The notes under the pieces: generated by a model
The model's database searches: none
What the model was told of the DNA's origin: nothing
What the model saw: only the letters and a program-made list of their open reading frames with translations
In this document: positions 34,477 to 42,390 of the stretch, one piece after another
Layout of the letters: the number at the start of each line of letters is the position of its first letter
Position numbering within the stretch: position 1 is the stretch's first letter
Position numbers and translations under genes: made by a program
Assembly (NCBI GenBank): GCA_965261455.1
Contig: OZ253453.1
Coordinates: 1,674,001-1,738,000 of the forward strand
Direction of reading: 5' to 3'
Length of the DNA stretch: 64,000 nt
DNA from: DAOUKH01 sp965261455
Lineage (GTDB): Bacteria; Chloroflexota; Dehalococcoidia; SHYB01

Positions 34477-36918
34477 ATGAACACCGCAACGCAGATGGGC
34501 CAAGGCCGCGCGCAACCGCTGGACGGAGTACGCGTGGTCGAGATCGGCGGGTGGGTCTCGGCGGCCTTCGCCGGAAAGATCCTCGCCGACCTCGGCGCGG
34601 AAGTCGTCGTGGTCGAGCCCTCCGGCGGCGGCGCGCTGCGGCGCTACGGCCCCTTCCCCGGCGGCAAGCCCGATCCCGAGAAGAGCGGCCTCCACCTCTA
34701 CCTCAGCACGAACAAGATGAGCGCCACGCTCGACCTGGAGCGCGACGAGGCGCGCCCCCTCCTCAGGCGCCTAACCGCGGGCGCCGACGTGATCGTCCAC
34801 GACGCGCCCCGCGCCGAGGCGGAGCGTCTGGGGATCACGTACGAGGCCCTCCGCGCCGGCAACGACGGCCTCATCGCGCTGGAAATGTCGCCGTTCGGAC
34901 AAACGGGGCCGTACGCCGGCTACAAGGGCTTCGAGATCAACGCCGCGGCGCTCGGCGGGGTGATGATGCAGCTAGGGCTGCCGGGGCGGCCGCCGCTCAA
35001 CCCGCCACTCTTCATCGGCCACTACCAGGCGGGACTCACCGGCGCGATGGCCGTCATGATCGCGCTGACCAGCCGCGGCCCGCTCGGCGGCGGCCAGCGC
35101 ATCGACCTCGCCGAGAGCGACTCATGGGCTACGTTCCACACCGGGAACGGCGTAGTGCAATGGCTCTTCGGCGACCGGCGCGCCATGCGCCACGGGCGCA
35201 GAGTCGCCGGCGGCCCCTACCCGAACACGATCCTGGCCTGCAAGGACGGCGAGATCCGTCTCCAAGCCATGACCAAGCGGGAGTGGCGGCGCATTATCGA
35301 CATGATGGGTAACCCGGCGTGGGCCGACGACCCGCGCTTCCAGGACCGCCTGAAGATGAACGAGTTGTACGCCGACGAGCTCGACGGGCTGATCGCGGAC
35401 TGGCTCTCCGGCCAGACGAAGGATGAGCTCTTCCGCAAGTTCTATGACTTCAGCGTGCCGTTCACGCCGGTCAACACCGCCGCCGACTTCCTCCACCATC
35501 CCCACCTGGCGGCGCGCGAGTACTTCATCGAAGTCGAACACCCCAAGGCCGGGACGCTGCGGCAGCCAGGGCCGCCCTACAAGCTCGCCAAGACGCCGTG
35601 CCGCATCCGGCGTCCCGCGCCGCTCCTCGGCGAGCATAACGACCACGCGTTCGACGCGGCCCCCGTTCCCGCAAAGGAGAACGCCGATACCGCGTCGGAC
35701 GGGGACACGACCGGCTTCGAGCGCATCCGCGTCCTCGACCTGGGCTGGGTCTGGGCCGGCGCCGTGGCGGGGCACGTCCTCGCCGACATGGGCGCCGAGG
35801 TCATCAAGGTCGAGACCCGGAAGCGCCTCGACCCGGCGCGGCAGGGGCGCCCCATCGTGGGCGACGTCCCCGACCCCGAGCAAAACCCGCTGTTCCACAA
35901 CGTCAACCGCGGCAAGAAGTCCCTCACCATCGACATCACCACCCCCGAGGGGCGGGATCTCGTGCTCCGGCTCGCCGCCATCAGCGACGTCGTCGTCGAG
36001 AACATGAGCCCGCACGCACTGGCGAAGGCGGGCCTCGACTACCCCAACATGCGCCGCGTCAATCCGCAGATCGTGATGCTCTCCTACCCCGTGATGGGCC
36101 AGACCGGGCCCTTCAACGAGCTGCGGGGCTACGGCAACGCCGCCGGCGCCCTCGTGGGACTCGACAGCTTGGGCGCCGACCCCGACGGCGACGACCTCTG
36201 CGGATTCAACCACGTCCTGGGCGACCCCGCGGCGGGCCAATTCGCCGTCATCGCCCTCCTCGCCGCCCTGCGCCGCCGCGACAAGACCGGCGAGGGCCAG
36301 TACGTCGACCTCTCCATGGTCGAATCGGTGGGCACGATGCTCGGCGAGGCGACGATGGCGTTCGAGATGAACGGCAAGGTCGCCGAGGCGCGGGGCAACC
36401 GGCACCCCTTCCTCGCGCCCCACGGCGCCTACCCCTGCGCCGGCGACGACAAGTGGGCCGCCATCGCCGTCGAGACCGCCGAGGAGTGGCGAGCCCTCTG
36501 CGCCGTCATCGGACGCGGCGACCTCGCCGGCGACGCCTCACTGACGACCTACGAGGGAAGAATGGCGCGGCGCGCCGAGATCGACCGCGCAATCTCCGCA
36601 TGGACGCGGGAACGCTCGCACTACGACGTGACCGAAACCCTCCAGGCCCACGGCGTGGCGGCGACGCCGTGCCTCGACCAGGAGGGGCGCTTTTTCGATC
36701 CGCACCTCCAAGCCCGCGAGTGCTACGTGGATACGGACCACCCCGTCCTCGGCTCCGAGCCGCTTTACGGCATCCCCTACAAGCTCAGCGCGCGCCCCGG
36801 CGCCGTTCGCGGACGCGCGCCGCTGCTCGGCGAACACAACACGGAAGTCTTGGGCGATCTGCTCGGCGTTCCGCCCACACGGCAGGCCGAGCTGGTGGAG
36901 ATGAAGGCCGTCTACTAA
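34477..36918 (+). CDS. Tandem CaiB/BaiF CoA-transferase (two fused domains)
   Basis: 813 residues, twice the usual length: two complete family III CoA-transferase domains in one chain (about 10-390 and 410-795). Domain 1 opens VRVVEIGGWVSAAFAGKIL, domain 2 IRVLDLGWVWAGAVAGHVL. Both keep the G-A-E-V strand and the GxxPL/GEHN C-terminal motif. The catalytic loop of domain 1, GQRIDLAESDSW, keeps the acyl-anhydride Asp; domain 2, GQYVDLSMVESV, has Glu there. Such asymmetry recalls heteromeric enzymes in which one subunit is catalytic. ATG 34477 is preferred; TTG 34420 or ATG 34495 are alternatives. Substrate is unknown; nearby MaoC and crotonase genes suggest acyl-CoA catabolism. Confidence 0.87.
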   Translation: MNTATQMGQGRAQPLDGVRVVEIGGWVSAAFAGKILADLGAEVVVVEPSGGGALRRYGPFPGGKPDPEKSGLHLYLSTNKMSATLDLERDEARPLLRRLTAGADVIVHDAPRAEAERLGITYEALRAGNDGLIALEMSPFGQTGPYAGYKGFEINAAALGGVMMQLGLPGRPPLNPPLFIGHYQAGLTGAMAVMIALTSRGPLGGGQRIDLAESDSWATFHTGNGVVQWLFGDRRAMRHGRRVAGGPYPNTILACKDGEIRLQAMTKREWRRIIDMMGNPAWADDPRFQDRLKMNELYADELDGLIADWLSGQTKDELFRKFYDFSVPFTPVNTAADFLHHPHLAAREYFIEVEHPKAGTLRQPGPPYKLAKTPCRIRRPAPLLGEHNDHAFDAAPVPAKENADTASDGDTTGFERIRVLDLGWVWAGAVAGHVLADMGAEVIKVETRKRLDPARQGRPIVGDVPDPEQNPLFHNVNRGKKSLTIDITTPEGRDLVLRLAAISDVVVENMSPHALAKAGLDYPNMRRVNPQIVMLSYPVMGQTGPFNELRGYGNAAGALVGLDSLGADPDGDDLCGFNHVLGDPAAGQFAVIALLAALRRRDKTGEGQYVDLSMVESVGTMLGEATMAFEMNGKVAEARGNRHPFLAPHGAYPCAGDDKWAAIAVETAEEWRALCAVIGRGDLAGDASLTTYEGRMARRAEIDRAISAWTRERSHYDVTETLQAHGVAATPCLDQEGRFFDPHLQARECYVDTDHPVLGSEPLYGIPYKLSARPGAVRGRAPLLGEHNTEVLGDLLGVPPTRQAELVEMKAVY

Positions 36919-36928
36919 GCGGCGCGGC

Positions 36929-37348
36929 CTAACCGCGCGGCAGCCGCACCACGGCCTTGGCCCGGTCGACGACGCGCACGCCGTCGGCGTTCTCGACCCA
37001 GAGGTCGAAGTGGACGAAGGCGCCGCCGCCGTCCGTCTCCTTGCTTTCGACGGAGCCGCGGCACGTGACCGACTCGCCGGAGAAGGCCATCGCCCGGTTG
37101 CGGAAGCTCAGCTTCGTCAGGAAGGCGTCGGGCCCCGCCCAATCGAGCACCTGCCGAGCCAGCAGCGGGCCGTACATCTGCCCATCGACGAACGGGGCGT
37201 CGAAGCCCTGCTCCTTGGCGTAGGCCGCGTCGTAGTGCACGCGGATGAAGTCCCACGTCGCCGCGCCGTAGGCCATCATCCGATGCGCCGTCAGGTCTAC
37301 GGTCAGCGGCTCGAGCTCGGTTCCTTCTGTGACGTCGTCGTAGAGCAT
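36929..37348 (-). CDS. MaoC-like hydratase subunit
   Basis: 139 residues, one hot-dog domain. The segment ATWDFIRVHYDAAYAKEQGF carries the Asp and His of the hydratase-2 motif, and FVDGQMYGPLLARQV is the usual following helix. Hydratase 2 enzymes add water to trans-2-enoyl-CoA. The gene starts four bases after the stop of a second MaoC-type gene, so the two probably form one heteromeric enzyme, as in steroid-degrading MaoC pairs. It is convergent with the CaiB fusion gene. Confidence 0.85.
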   Translation of the reverse strand: MLYDDVTEGTELEPLTVDLTAHRMMAYGAATWDFIRVHYDAAYAKEQGFDAPFVDGQMYGPLLARQVLDWAGPDAFLTKLSFRNRAMAFSGESVTCRGSVESKETDGGGAFVHFDLWVENADGVRVVDRAKAVVRLPRG

Positions 37349-37352
37349 GGTG

Positions 37353-37844
37353 TTACACCGGGTGGAACATCGTCTCGCGGCTGATGGCGAGCAACTCGCC
37401 GCGCTGATTGGTGAAGCGCGCCTCGAACTCCTGGAAGATCGTGCGGCCGGCGCGGCCGGTGCGCTCGACGGCTTCGCCGACCTTCCACGTCGCGGTGATC
37501 ACGTCGTCGGGGTGCGCGGGCTGGAAGAACTCGTACTCGTTTCCGGCGCGCAGGCCCGAAAGCTCGCGCAGCTCCGCCCGGCCCAGCAGCTCGCCGCGTT
37601 CGTCCATGTCGCCGTCGAAGTACGCCCACGAATCGGGAATGAGGGTGGGCGGGGCCATGACATCGCGCAGCCCGTGCGCCCGCGCGAAATCGGGGTCCCG
37701 GTAGAGCGGGTTGGTGTCGCCGACGGCAAGCGCGTACTGCCGTATGGGGGCGGCCCCGATCGGGTCCGGAGAGGTGAAGACGAACTCCCTGCCCGCATAG
37801 CGTTGGAGCTTGGCGAGCAATTCGCCGCCGGTATCGCCAGCCAT
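37353..37844 (-). CDS. MaoC-N/FAS1-type dehydratase subunit
   Basis: 163 residues. The ATG at 37844 is preceded by GAGGAGG seven bases upstream; a longer frame exists without similarity. YALAVGDTNPLYRDPDFA and APPTLIPDSW are the marks of the N-terminal FAS1-like hot-dog domain. The motif His position is Tyr (NPLY), so this subunit is probably structural or substrate-binding while its partner (36929-37348) carries the Asp/His pair. They are transcribed together. Confidence 0.83.
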   Translation of the reverse strand: MAGDTGGELLAKLQRYAGREFVFTSPDPIGAAPIRQYALAVGDTNPLYRDPDFARAHGLRDVMAPPTLIPDSWAYFDGDMDERGELLGRAELRELSGLRAGNEYEFFQPAHPDDVITATWKVGEAVERTGRAGRTIFQEFEARFTNQRGELLAISRETMFHPV

Positions 37845-37977
37845 GAATCTTCCTCCTCGAAAGCGCCGCATTCTATGAACGGACGGCGCCGTGTGTCAAC
37901 GCGCACGGTCCTGTGCCCTGGGAACCGGCAGGCTTGCACCAGGGGGTAGACTACGGGCGCCCGCGGAGACGCTTACC

Positions 37978-38769
37978 ATGAACTACCAGACAATTCTGCT
38001 CGAAAAGTCCGACCGCATCGCCACGCTGACGCTGAACCGTCCCAAGGCGCTCAACGGCATCAGCTTCGAGATGATGGACGAGATCGACGCCGCGCTCGAC
38101 GACCTCCGGGCCGACGCCGGCGTTAAGGCCCTCGTGCTCACCGGCGCCGGGCGCGCGTTCAGCGTGGGGGCCGACATCGGCCTCCTGACCGACGCCTTCG
38201 CGGACGAGCAGAACGGCCGGTTCCGCTACTTCCTGGAGCGCATCAACGTGATGCTGTTGAACCTGGAAGCGCTGCCGATGCCGGTAATCGCCAAGGTGAA
38301 CGGACTGGCCCGCGCCGGCGGCTTCGAGATAATCCTCTGCTGCGACCTCGCCGTCGTGGCCGACGAGGCCCGCATCGGCGACAATCACACCGCCTTCGGC
38401 GTGATGCCCGGCGGCGGCGCGACGCAGCGCGCGCCCAGGAAGCTCGGCTGGCAACGGGCGATCGAGTTGATCTACACCGGGCGCTGGCTCACCGGACCGG
38501 AAGCGGTCGAATACGGGGTGGCGCTGAGGTCAGTCCCGCTGGCCGAGCTCGACGTCGCCGTCGAGGACCTCGTCGCCCAACTGCGGGAGAAGTCGCGCGA
38601 CTGTCTTGGCTTCGTCAAGAAAGCAGCCTTCCATGGGCTCCACCAGCCGGTCAGCGAGGGAGTCAACACGGAAATCCGCTACTTCATGGAGTACTTGGGA
38701 TCGTCGCCCGACGCCCGCGAGGGATTCAACGCCTCCCGTGAAGGGCGGCGGGCGTCCTTTGCCGAGTGA
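37978..38769 (+). CDS. Enoyl-CoA hydratase/isomerase family protein
   Basis: 263 residues from the ATG at 37978, where similarity starts (YQTILLEKSDRIATLTLNRP). Oxyanion-hole segments are SVGADIGLL and GLARAGGFEIILCCDLA. The first catalytic Glu is kept (GGFEII), but the second position (IGDNHTAFGV) is His, so it may act as isomerase, hydrolase or variant hydratase. It is divergent from the MaoC pair, 133 bases apart, and probably belongs to the same acyl-CoA pathway. Confidence 0.86.
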   Translation: MNYQTILLEKSDRIATLTLNRPKALNGISFEMMDEIDAALDDLRADAGVKALVLTGAGRAFSVGADIGLLTDAFADEQNGRFRYFLERINVMLLNLEALPMPVIAKVNGLARAGGFEIILCCDLAVVADEARIGDNHTAFGVMPGGGATQRAPRKLGWQRAIELIYTGRWLTGPEAVEYGVALRSVPLAELDVAVEDLVAQLREKSRDCLGFVKKAAFHGLHQPVSEGVNTEIRYFMEYLGSSPDAREGFNASREGRRASFAE

Positions 38770-38799
38770 GCAATCCTAAATATTGGGGCGGCCACAATG

Positions 38800-38828
38800 T
38801 AGACGTTTCGCCTACGATGCGGTATTAC
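38800..38828 (+). promoter_or_regulatory. Candidate promoter of the STAS gene
   Basis: -35 TAGACG (38800-38805), 17-base spacer, -10 TATTAC (38823-38828), about 40 bases before the ATG at 38868. Confidence 0.35.
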
Positions 38829-38867
38829 TAAAGGCCAAACCCTGCCACTGATGGAAGAGACGGACGC

Positions 38868-39206
38868 ATGAACATACAAACTGAGCGGGATGGCGCGACT
38901 CTAGTCATCAAGGCAGGGGACCGCGTCGATGGCGCGAACGCCCGGGAATTCCAGGACGCCCTAGAAGGCGCGATCGACGACGCCGACAAGATAGTGGTCT
39001 TGGACTTCGAGGATCTCTCCTACATCAGCAGCGCCGGTCTGCGGGTGGTCCTGCTCATCGCGAGGTCTCTCAGCAAGCAAGACGCAAAATTCGGGATCTC
39101 CTCGCTCTCAAAGCCAATACGCGAAGTCTTCGAGATCAGCGGCTTCGACAAGATCATTCCGATCCACGACTCTCAGACCGAGGCGGTCGCCAAGCTCAAG
39201 GCCTAG
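38868..39206 (+). CDS. STAS-domain anti-sigma factor antagonist
   Basis: 112 residues, a single STAS domain of the SpoIIAA/RsbV type. The phosphorylatable serine lies in LDFEDLSYISSAGLRVV (Ser55 by alignment to SpoIIAA). Unphosphorylated, such proteins bind an anti-sigma kinase and free the sigma factor. No partner kinase, phosphatase or sigma gene is adjacent, so the signalling partner must be encoded elsewhere. It is a single gene with its own candidate promoter. Bases 39207-39333 after it hold nothing recognisable. Confidence 0.88.
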   Translation: MNIQTERDGATLVIKAGDRVDGANAREFQDALEGAIDDADKIVVLDFEDLSYISSAGLRVVLLIARSLSKQDAKFGISSLSKPIREVFEISGFDKIIPIHDSQTEAVAKLKA

Positions 39207-39333
39207 CCGCGACTCCGCATCCTGGGCGGCGCTATCTACGTTGCGCCCTGTCTGCGTCAGACGGCTGTGGAGTTCCTCCTCAATGAGCAGTTCCTCCGTC
39301 GGCCACGCCGGCGGACTAGCTCCCCAGCGCCAA

Positions 39334-39534
39334 CTAGTCCTTGACCGGCCAGCGGCCGGCGACGCGGTAAGCCTCGTCTTCGCCCGGCCACGGCGGCATC
39401 GTGACGATCACCAACCGCAGCGGACGTTCCCCGGTCGCCCTGAATTGGAAGTGAACGCCCACGGGGATCGACAGACTCACGCCAGGGGCCACGTCGACAG
39501 TCCGCTCCTCGTCGCCCTGCCGCCTCCACACTTG
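39334..39534 (-). pseudogene. Cupin-domain gene remnant (C-terminal half)
   Basis: The minus-strand frame encodes VAPGVSLSIPVGVHFQFR and LVIVTMPPWPGEDEAYRV, which are the second half of a small cupin protein; the first beta strands are missing. The frame upstream runs into the 3' end of the SMP-30 gene in another register, so no full N-terminus is available. It looks like a 5'-truncated gene left by a deletion that joined it to the lactonase gene. About 65 residues of similarity remain. Confidence 0.55.
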
Positions 39535-39535
39535 A

Positions 39536-40450
39536 CTACGGCCAACCGGCCCCCGGCGTAGCCACGCGGACCGTTTCGATCCACCCCACGGCGTCACTGC
39601 GTGAGTCGTCGTCGCCTTCTTCGAGGCGCTGGAGGTTTTCGAGCGAGTTGCGGCACGTGGCGAGGAACATCGTCCGCCGGTCCTCGCCGCCGAGCGCCGG
39701 GGCGACCGCCCATTTCCCCGGCGTCTTCACCCGGTGGGTGACTTCGCCGCCTTCGAGGATGCGCACGAATTCTTCCGTCATGGGAGAGCCGGCCCAGACC
39801 GCCCCTTCGGCATCCAAGCAAATGCCGTCCGGCCAGACGTCGCCCGCGTCGGAGAAGATGCGCCGGCCGGAGAGCGATCCGTCGGAGCCGATGTCGAAGG
39901 CGGTCAAACGATGCGCCCTCGGCTCGGCCACGATGAGGGTCCGCCCGTCGGGCGTGACGACGGTCCCGTTCGGTGAAACGAGGTCGGTCGCGGCGACCTC
40001 CGCCGTCCCGTCCGGTCGGACGAGAAGCAGGGCCTCGCCTGGGCCCTCCCGGGACGCGCCGCTTACCGCGTCCTCGGTGTAGCCTTCGAGCACCCGGTTC
40101 CCCACGTAGGCCCGCCCAAGCCCGTCGACGACCATGTCGTTGAGGAAATCGGCGTTAAACCGGGCTAGGTCGGCGTAGACGACCGGCCCAGTGCCGGTAA
40201 GTGCCAGCAGTTTCCGTTCGCGCATCGACACGACCAGGGGCGTGCCATCCGGCAGGAATCCAAGCCCGGACGGGCGGTCCGATAGCTCCGCTTCGAGGTG
40301 CGCGCCGCCCTCCACGTCCACGCTCATGACCGTGTGCGCGTGGATGTCGGAGAACCAGAGTCTGCCGTCATGCCACCGCGGCCCCTCCGGGAAGATGAGG
40401 CCGTCGAGTAGGACCCTTGGCGTTGATTCCGCCACGTTCACCTCAAACAC
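39536..40450 (-). CDS. SMP-30/gluconolactonase family protein
   Basis: 304 residues, a six-bladed beta-propeller lactonase. Metal-site segments are visible: Glu in LIFPEGPRWHDGRLWFSD, Asn in VSPNGTVVTPDGRTLIVAE, and Asp in WPDGICLDAEGAVWAG. It hydrolyses sugar or similar lactones and needs a divalent metal. It lies downstream of the binding-protein gene on the same strand but beyond a strong terminator, so it is probably a separate unit. Its 3' end abuts a cupin remnant. Confidence 0.88.
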   Translation of the reverse strand: MFEVNVAESTPRVLLDGLIFPEGPRWHDGRLWFSDIHAHTVMSVDVEGGAHLEAELSDRPSGLGFLPDGTPLVVSMRERKLLALTGTGPVVYADLARFNADFLNDMVVDGLGRAYVGNRVLEGYTEDAVSGASREGPGEALLLVRPDGTAEVAATDLVSPNGTVVTPDGRTLIVAEPRAHRLTAFDIGSDGSLSGRRIFSDAGDVWPDGICLDAEGAVWAGSPMTEEFVRILEGGEVTHRVKTPGKWAVAPALGGEDRRTMFLATCRNSLENLQRLEEGDDDSRSDAVGWIETVRVATPGAGWP

Positions 40451-40485
40451 AAAGCGCCCTCCCGTTGAATTCCGGGAGGGCGCTT
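40443..40485 (-). terminator. Terminator of the transporter/oxidoreductase operon
   Basis: Perfect 13-bp inverted repeat AAGCGCCCTCCCG (40452-40464) and CGGGAGGGCGCTT (40473-40485), with an eight-base loop. On the minus strand it is followed by TGTGTTTG. It lies 18 bases after the stop of the binding-protein gene. Confidence 0.75.
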
Positions 40486-40503
40486 CTTCGGTCGCTTGTT
40501 CCT

Positions 40504-42357
40504 TTATCGAATGATGGCGGCCTGCTCGATCTGGTAGGAGAAGGCCGCCGAGCCCAGGTTCCAGCCCTCGGGAACGGTGCCGCTTCCGGCGAACACTTCT
40601 CCCGTGCTGAAGAGGGTGGTGGTGTTGCCCTTATCGTAGCTGGCCTGCATGTAGGCCCTGCCGCGCTCAATGTACTCCGATTCCGTGCCGGCCCCTTTCC
40701 AGGCACCGGACAGCTCATTCAGTTCCGGGTCCCAGCTTGTGCCGAAGGCGAAGCCTTCGAAGTGCAGTGTGGTGAAGTGCGCCGAAGCGGGGGTCTCATA
40801 GCCAAGGAACCAGACGCCGTAGGCCGTGGGGCGGGTGAAGCCCTCGCCGTCCAGCAGCGCGCCGCGATAGGCCGCGTACTCACCGGGAAGACGGTTGACC
40901 TTGATGCCAATCTGCTCCCACCACACGGCCATCTGCTCGGCGATCTCCGGGCCCTCGGGGAGGGCGGGGCGCGGTCCTATCCACAGGTCCATCTCGAAAC
41001 CATCGGGGTAGCCTTGTTCCTCCAGGATCTGCTTCGCCCGGTCGGGGTCGTATTCAGGAATGGGTAGCGCCTCGAAAGACGGGTCGCGCGGCGAGGTGGG
41101 GAAGTTCATCGTGGGTGTCCCAACGCCGCCCACATACGCGTCGACCAACGTCTGTCGGTCGATGGCGTACCAGTCCAAGGCCTTCCTGATCTCGGCGTTG
41201 GCCAGCGGATTTGGCCCGTAGCCCTCATACTCCTCGACCCACTGCTCGTCGAACCGGTACGACGCGACGCCGCTGCCCTCTCGCCCGAAGAGTTGGAGGT
41301 TGTCGTCGTGGATCTGCTGGATGGAGTTCCTGCTGAGCAACGCGAGGTCGGCATCTCCGGTCCGGACGAGGCCGAGGCGGGTGGATTCTTCAGGGATCAC
41401 CACGTAGACCAGGCTCTGCACGCGAGGAACGCCGTAGAGCCAGTGGTCCTCGACCGCTTCCAGTTCAAGCTTTTCGCCAACGCTGACGCTGTCGAACTTG
41501 AACGGGCCGGACCCCACCGGCGCCTTGATCGCCTCGTCGATCCCCACGGACTCGATGTAGCCGCTGGGGATCAAGTGGCTGGGGCCGCCGGCGTTCCCCA
41601 AGCGGCTCAGCATCACCGTTGGGAAGAAGAGGTCGCGTCCCATGAGGTTGAAGACGATGGTGGAGTCGTCCGGGGTGTCCATCGACGCGACCGACTCCTG
41701 GACGTTGGCGGCGGCGGCCAGTGGTGAGTCCTCGGCGAGGTAGCGGTCGAACTGGAACTTGATATCCGCCGACGAGGCGTTGTCACCGTTGTGGAACGCG
41801 ACCCCGTCGCGGCCCGTGATCGTCCACTGGTCGCCCGCCGAGTTGACCTCCCACGACTCCGCCCAGCCCGAACCCGTGTCGAGCAGGCCGTCGTTGTCGG
41901 CGCCGACGACGTAGTCGTACAGGCTGTCGAGGTAGCTGCGGGTCGTACCGACGACAAGGACGAGCTCGAAGTTACCCATGTCCGGCAGGGCCACGGTGAA
42001 CGTGCCGGATGAGGTCGGCGCGGGCATGGCCGTCGCCGCCGGCATGGCTGTCGCTGCCGGCATCGCTGTCGCCGCCGGCATGGCTGTCGCTGCCGGCATG
42101 GCCGTCGCCGCCGGCATCGCTGTCGCTGCCGGCATGGCCGTCGCTGCCGGCATGGCTGTCGCCGCCGGCATGGCCGTCGCCGCCGGCATGGCCGTTGCTT
42201 CCGGCATCGCTGTCGCTGCCGGCATCGCCGTGGCCGCGGGCGCGGGGGCTTGTGTTGGCCGCGGGGTCGCCGTGGGATCGTCGCCGCCACAGGCGGCCAC
42301 GATCAGGCTTACGAGCGCCCCTACCAACATCAGTGTTCGGATGTTCCTCAAACTCAT
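40504..42357 (-). CDS. ABC transporter solute-binding lipoprotein (SBP_bac_5, peptide/nickel type)
   Basis: 617 residues. The signal MSLRNIRTLMLVGALVSLIV ends in AACGG, a lipobox (Cys 23), so the protein is lipid-anchored outside. A linker of twelve near-identical hexapeptides (A-A/E-T-A-M-P) follows (about 40-112), then a full cluster-C binding domain (GRDGVAFHNGDNASSADIKF near 180, IRKALDWYAIDRQTLVDAYV near 390). It is last in a minus-strand series after dppB, dppC and two flavoenzymes, and a strong terminator follows. The ligand is unknown; the neighbours suggest an amine or unsaturated organic compound rather than plain peptides (inference). Confidence 0.9.
   Translation of the reverse strand: MSLRNIRTLMLVGALVSLIVAACGGDDPTATPRPTQAPAPAATAMPAATAMPEATAMPAATAMPAATAMPAATAMPAATAMPAATAMPAATAMPAATAMPAATAMPAATAMPAPTSSGTFTVALPDMGNFELVLVVGTTRSYLDSLYDYVVGADNDGLLDTGSGWAESWEVNSAGDQWTITGRDGVAFHNGDNASSADIKFQFDRYLAEDSPLAAAANVQESVASMDTPDDSTIVFNLMGRDLFFPTVMLSRLGNAGGPSHLIPSGYIESVGIDEAIKAPVGSGPFKFDSVSVGEKLELEAVEDHWLYGVPRVQSLVYVVIPEESTRLGLVRTGDADLALLSRNSIQQIHDDNLQLFGREGSGVASYRFDEQWVEEYEGYGPNPLANAEIRKALDWYAIDRQTLVDAYVGGVGTPTMNFPTSPRDPSFEALPIPEYDPDRAKQILEEQGYPDGFEMDLWIGPRPALPEGPEIAEQMAVWWEQIGIKVNRLPGEYAAYRGALLDGEGFTRPTAYGVWFLGYETPASAHFTTLHFEGFAFGTSWDPELNELSGAWKGAGTESEYIERGRAYMQASYDKGNTTTLFSTGEVFAGSGTVPEGWNLGSAAFSYQIEQAAIIR
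42023..42238. repeat. Twelve tandem 18-bp units inside the binding-protein gene
   Basis: Unit consensus GGCATGGCYGTCGCYGCC, with a few single-base variants (C/G at the sixth base, two more divergent units at the right end). On the minus strand it encodes the hexapeptide linker of the lipoprotein. Unit number is likely to vary by slippage without frameshift. Confidence 0.9.
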
Positions 42358-42390
42358 GGAGTCTTTCTCCCTCGTCGACGGACCTCTTGC

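Noticed and set aside
42023..42238. CRISPR-like array
   Set aside because: Repeats are contiguous 18-bp units without spacers and are in frame within a lipoprotein gene; no cas genes are present.
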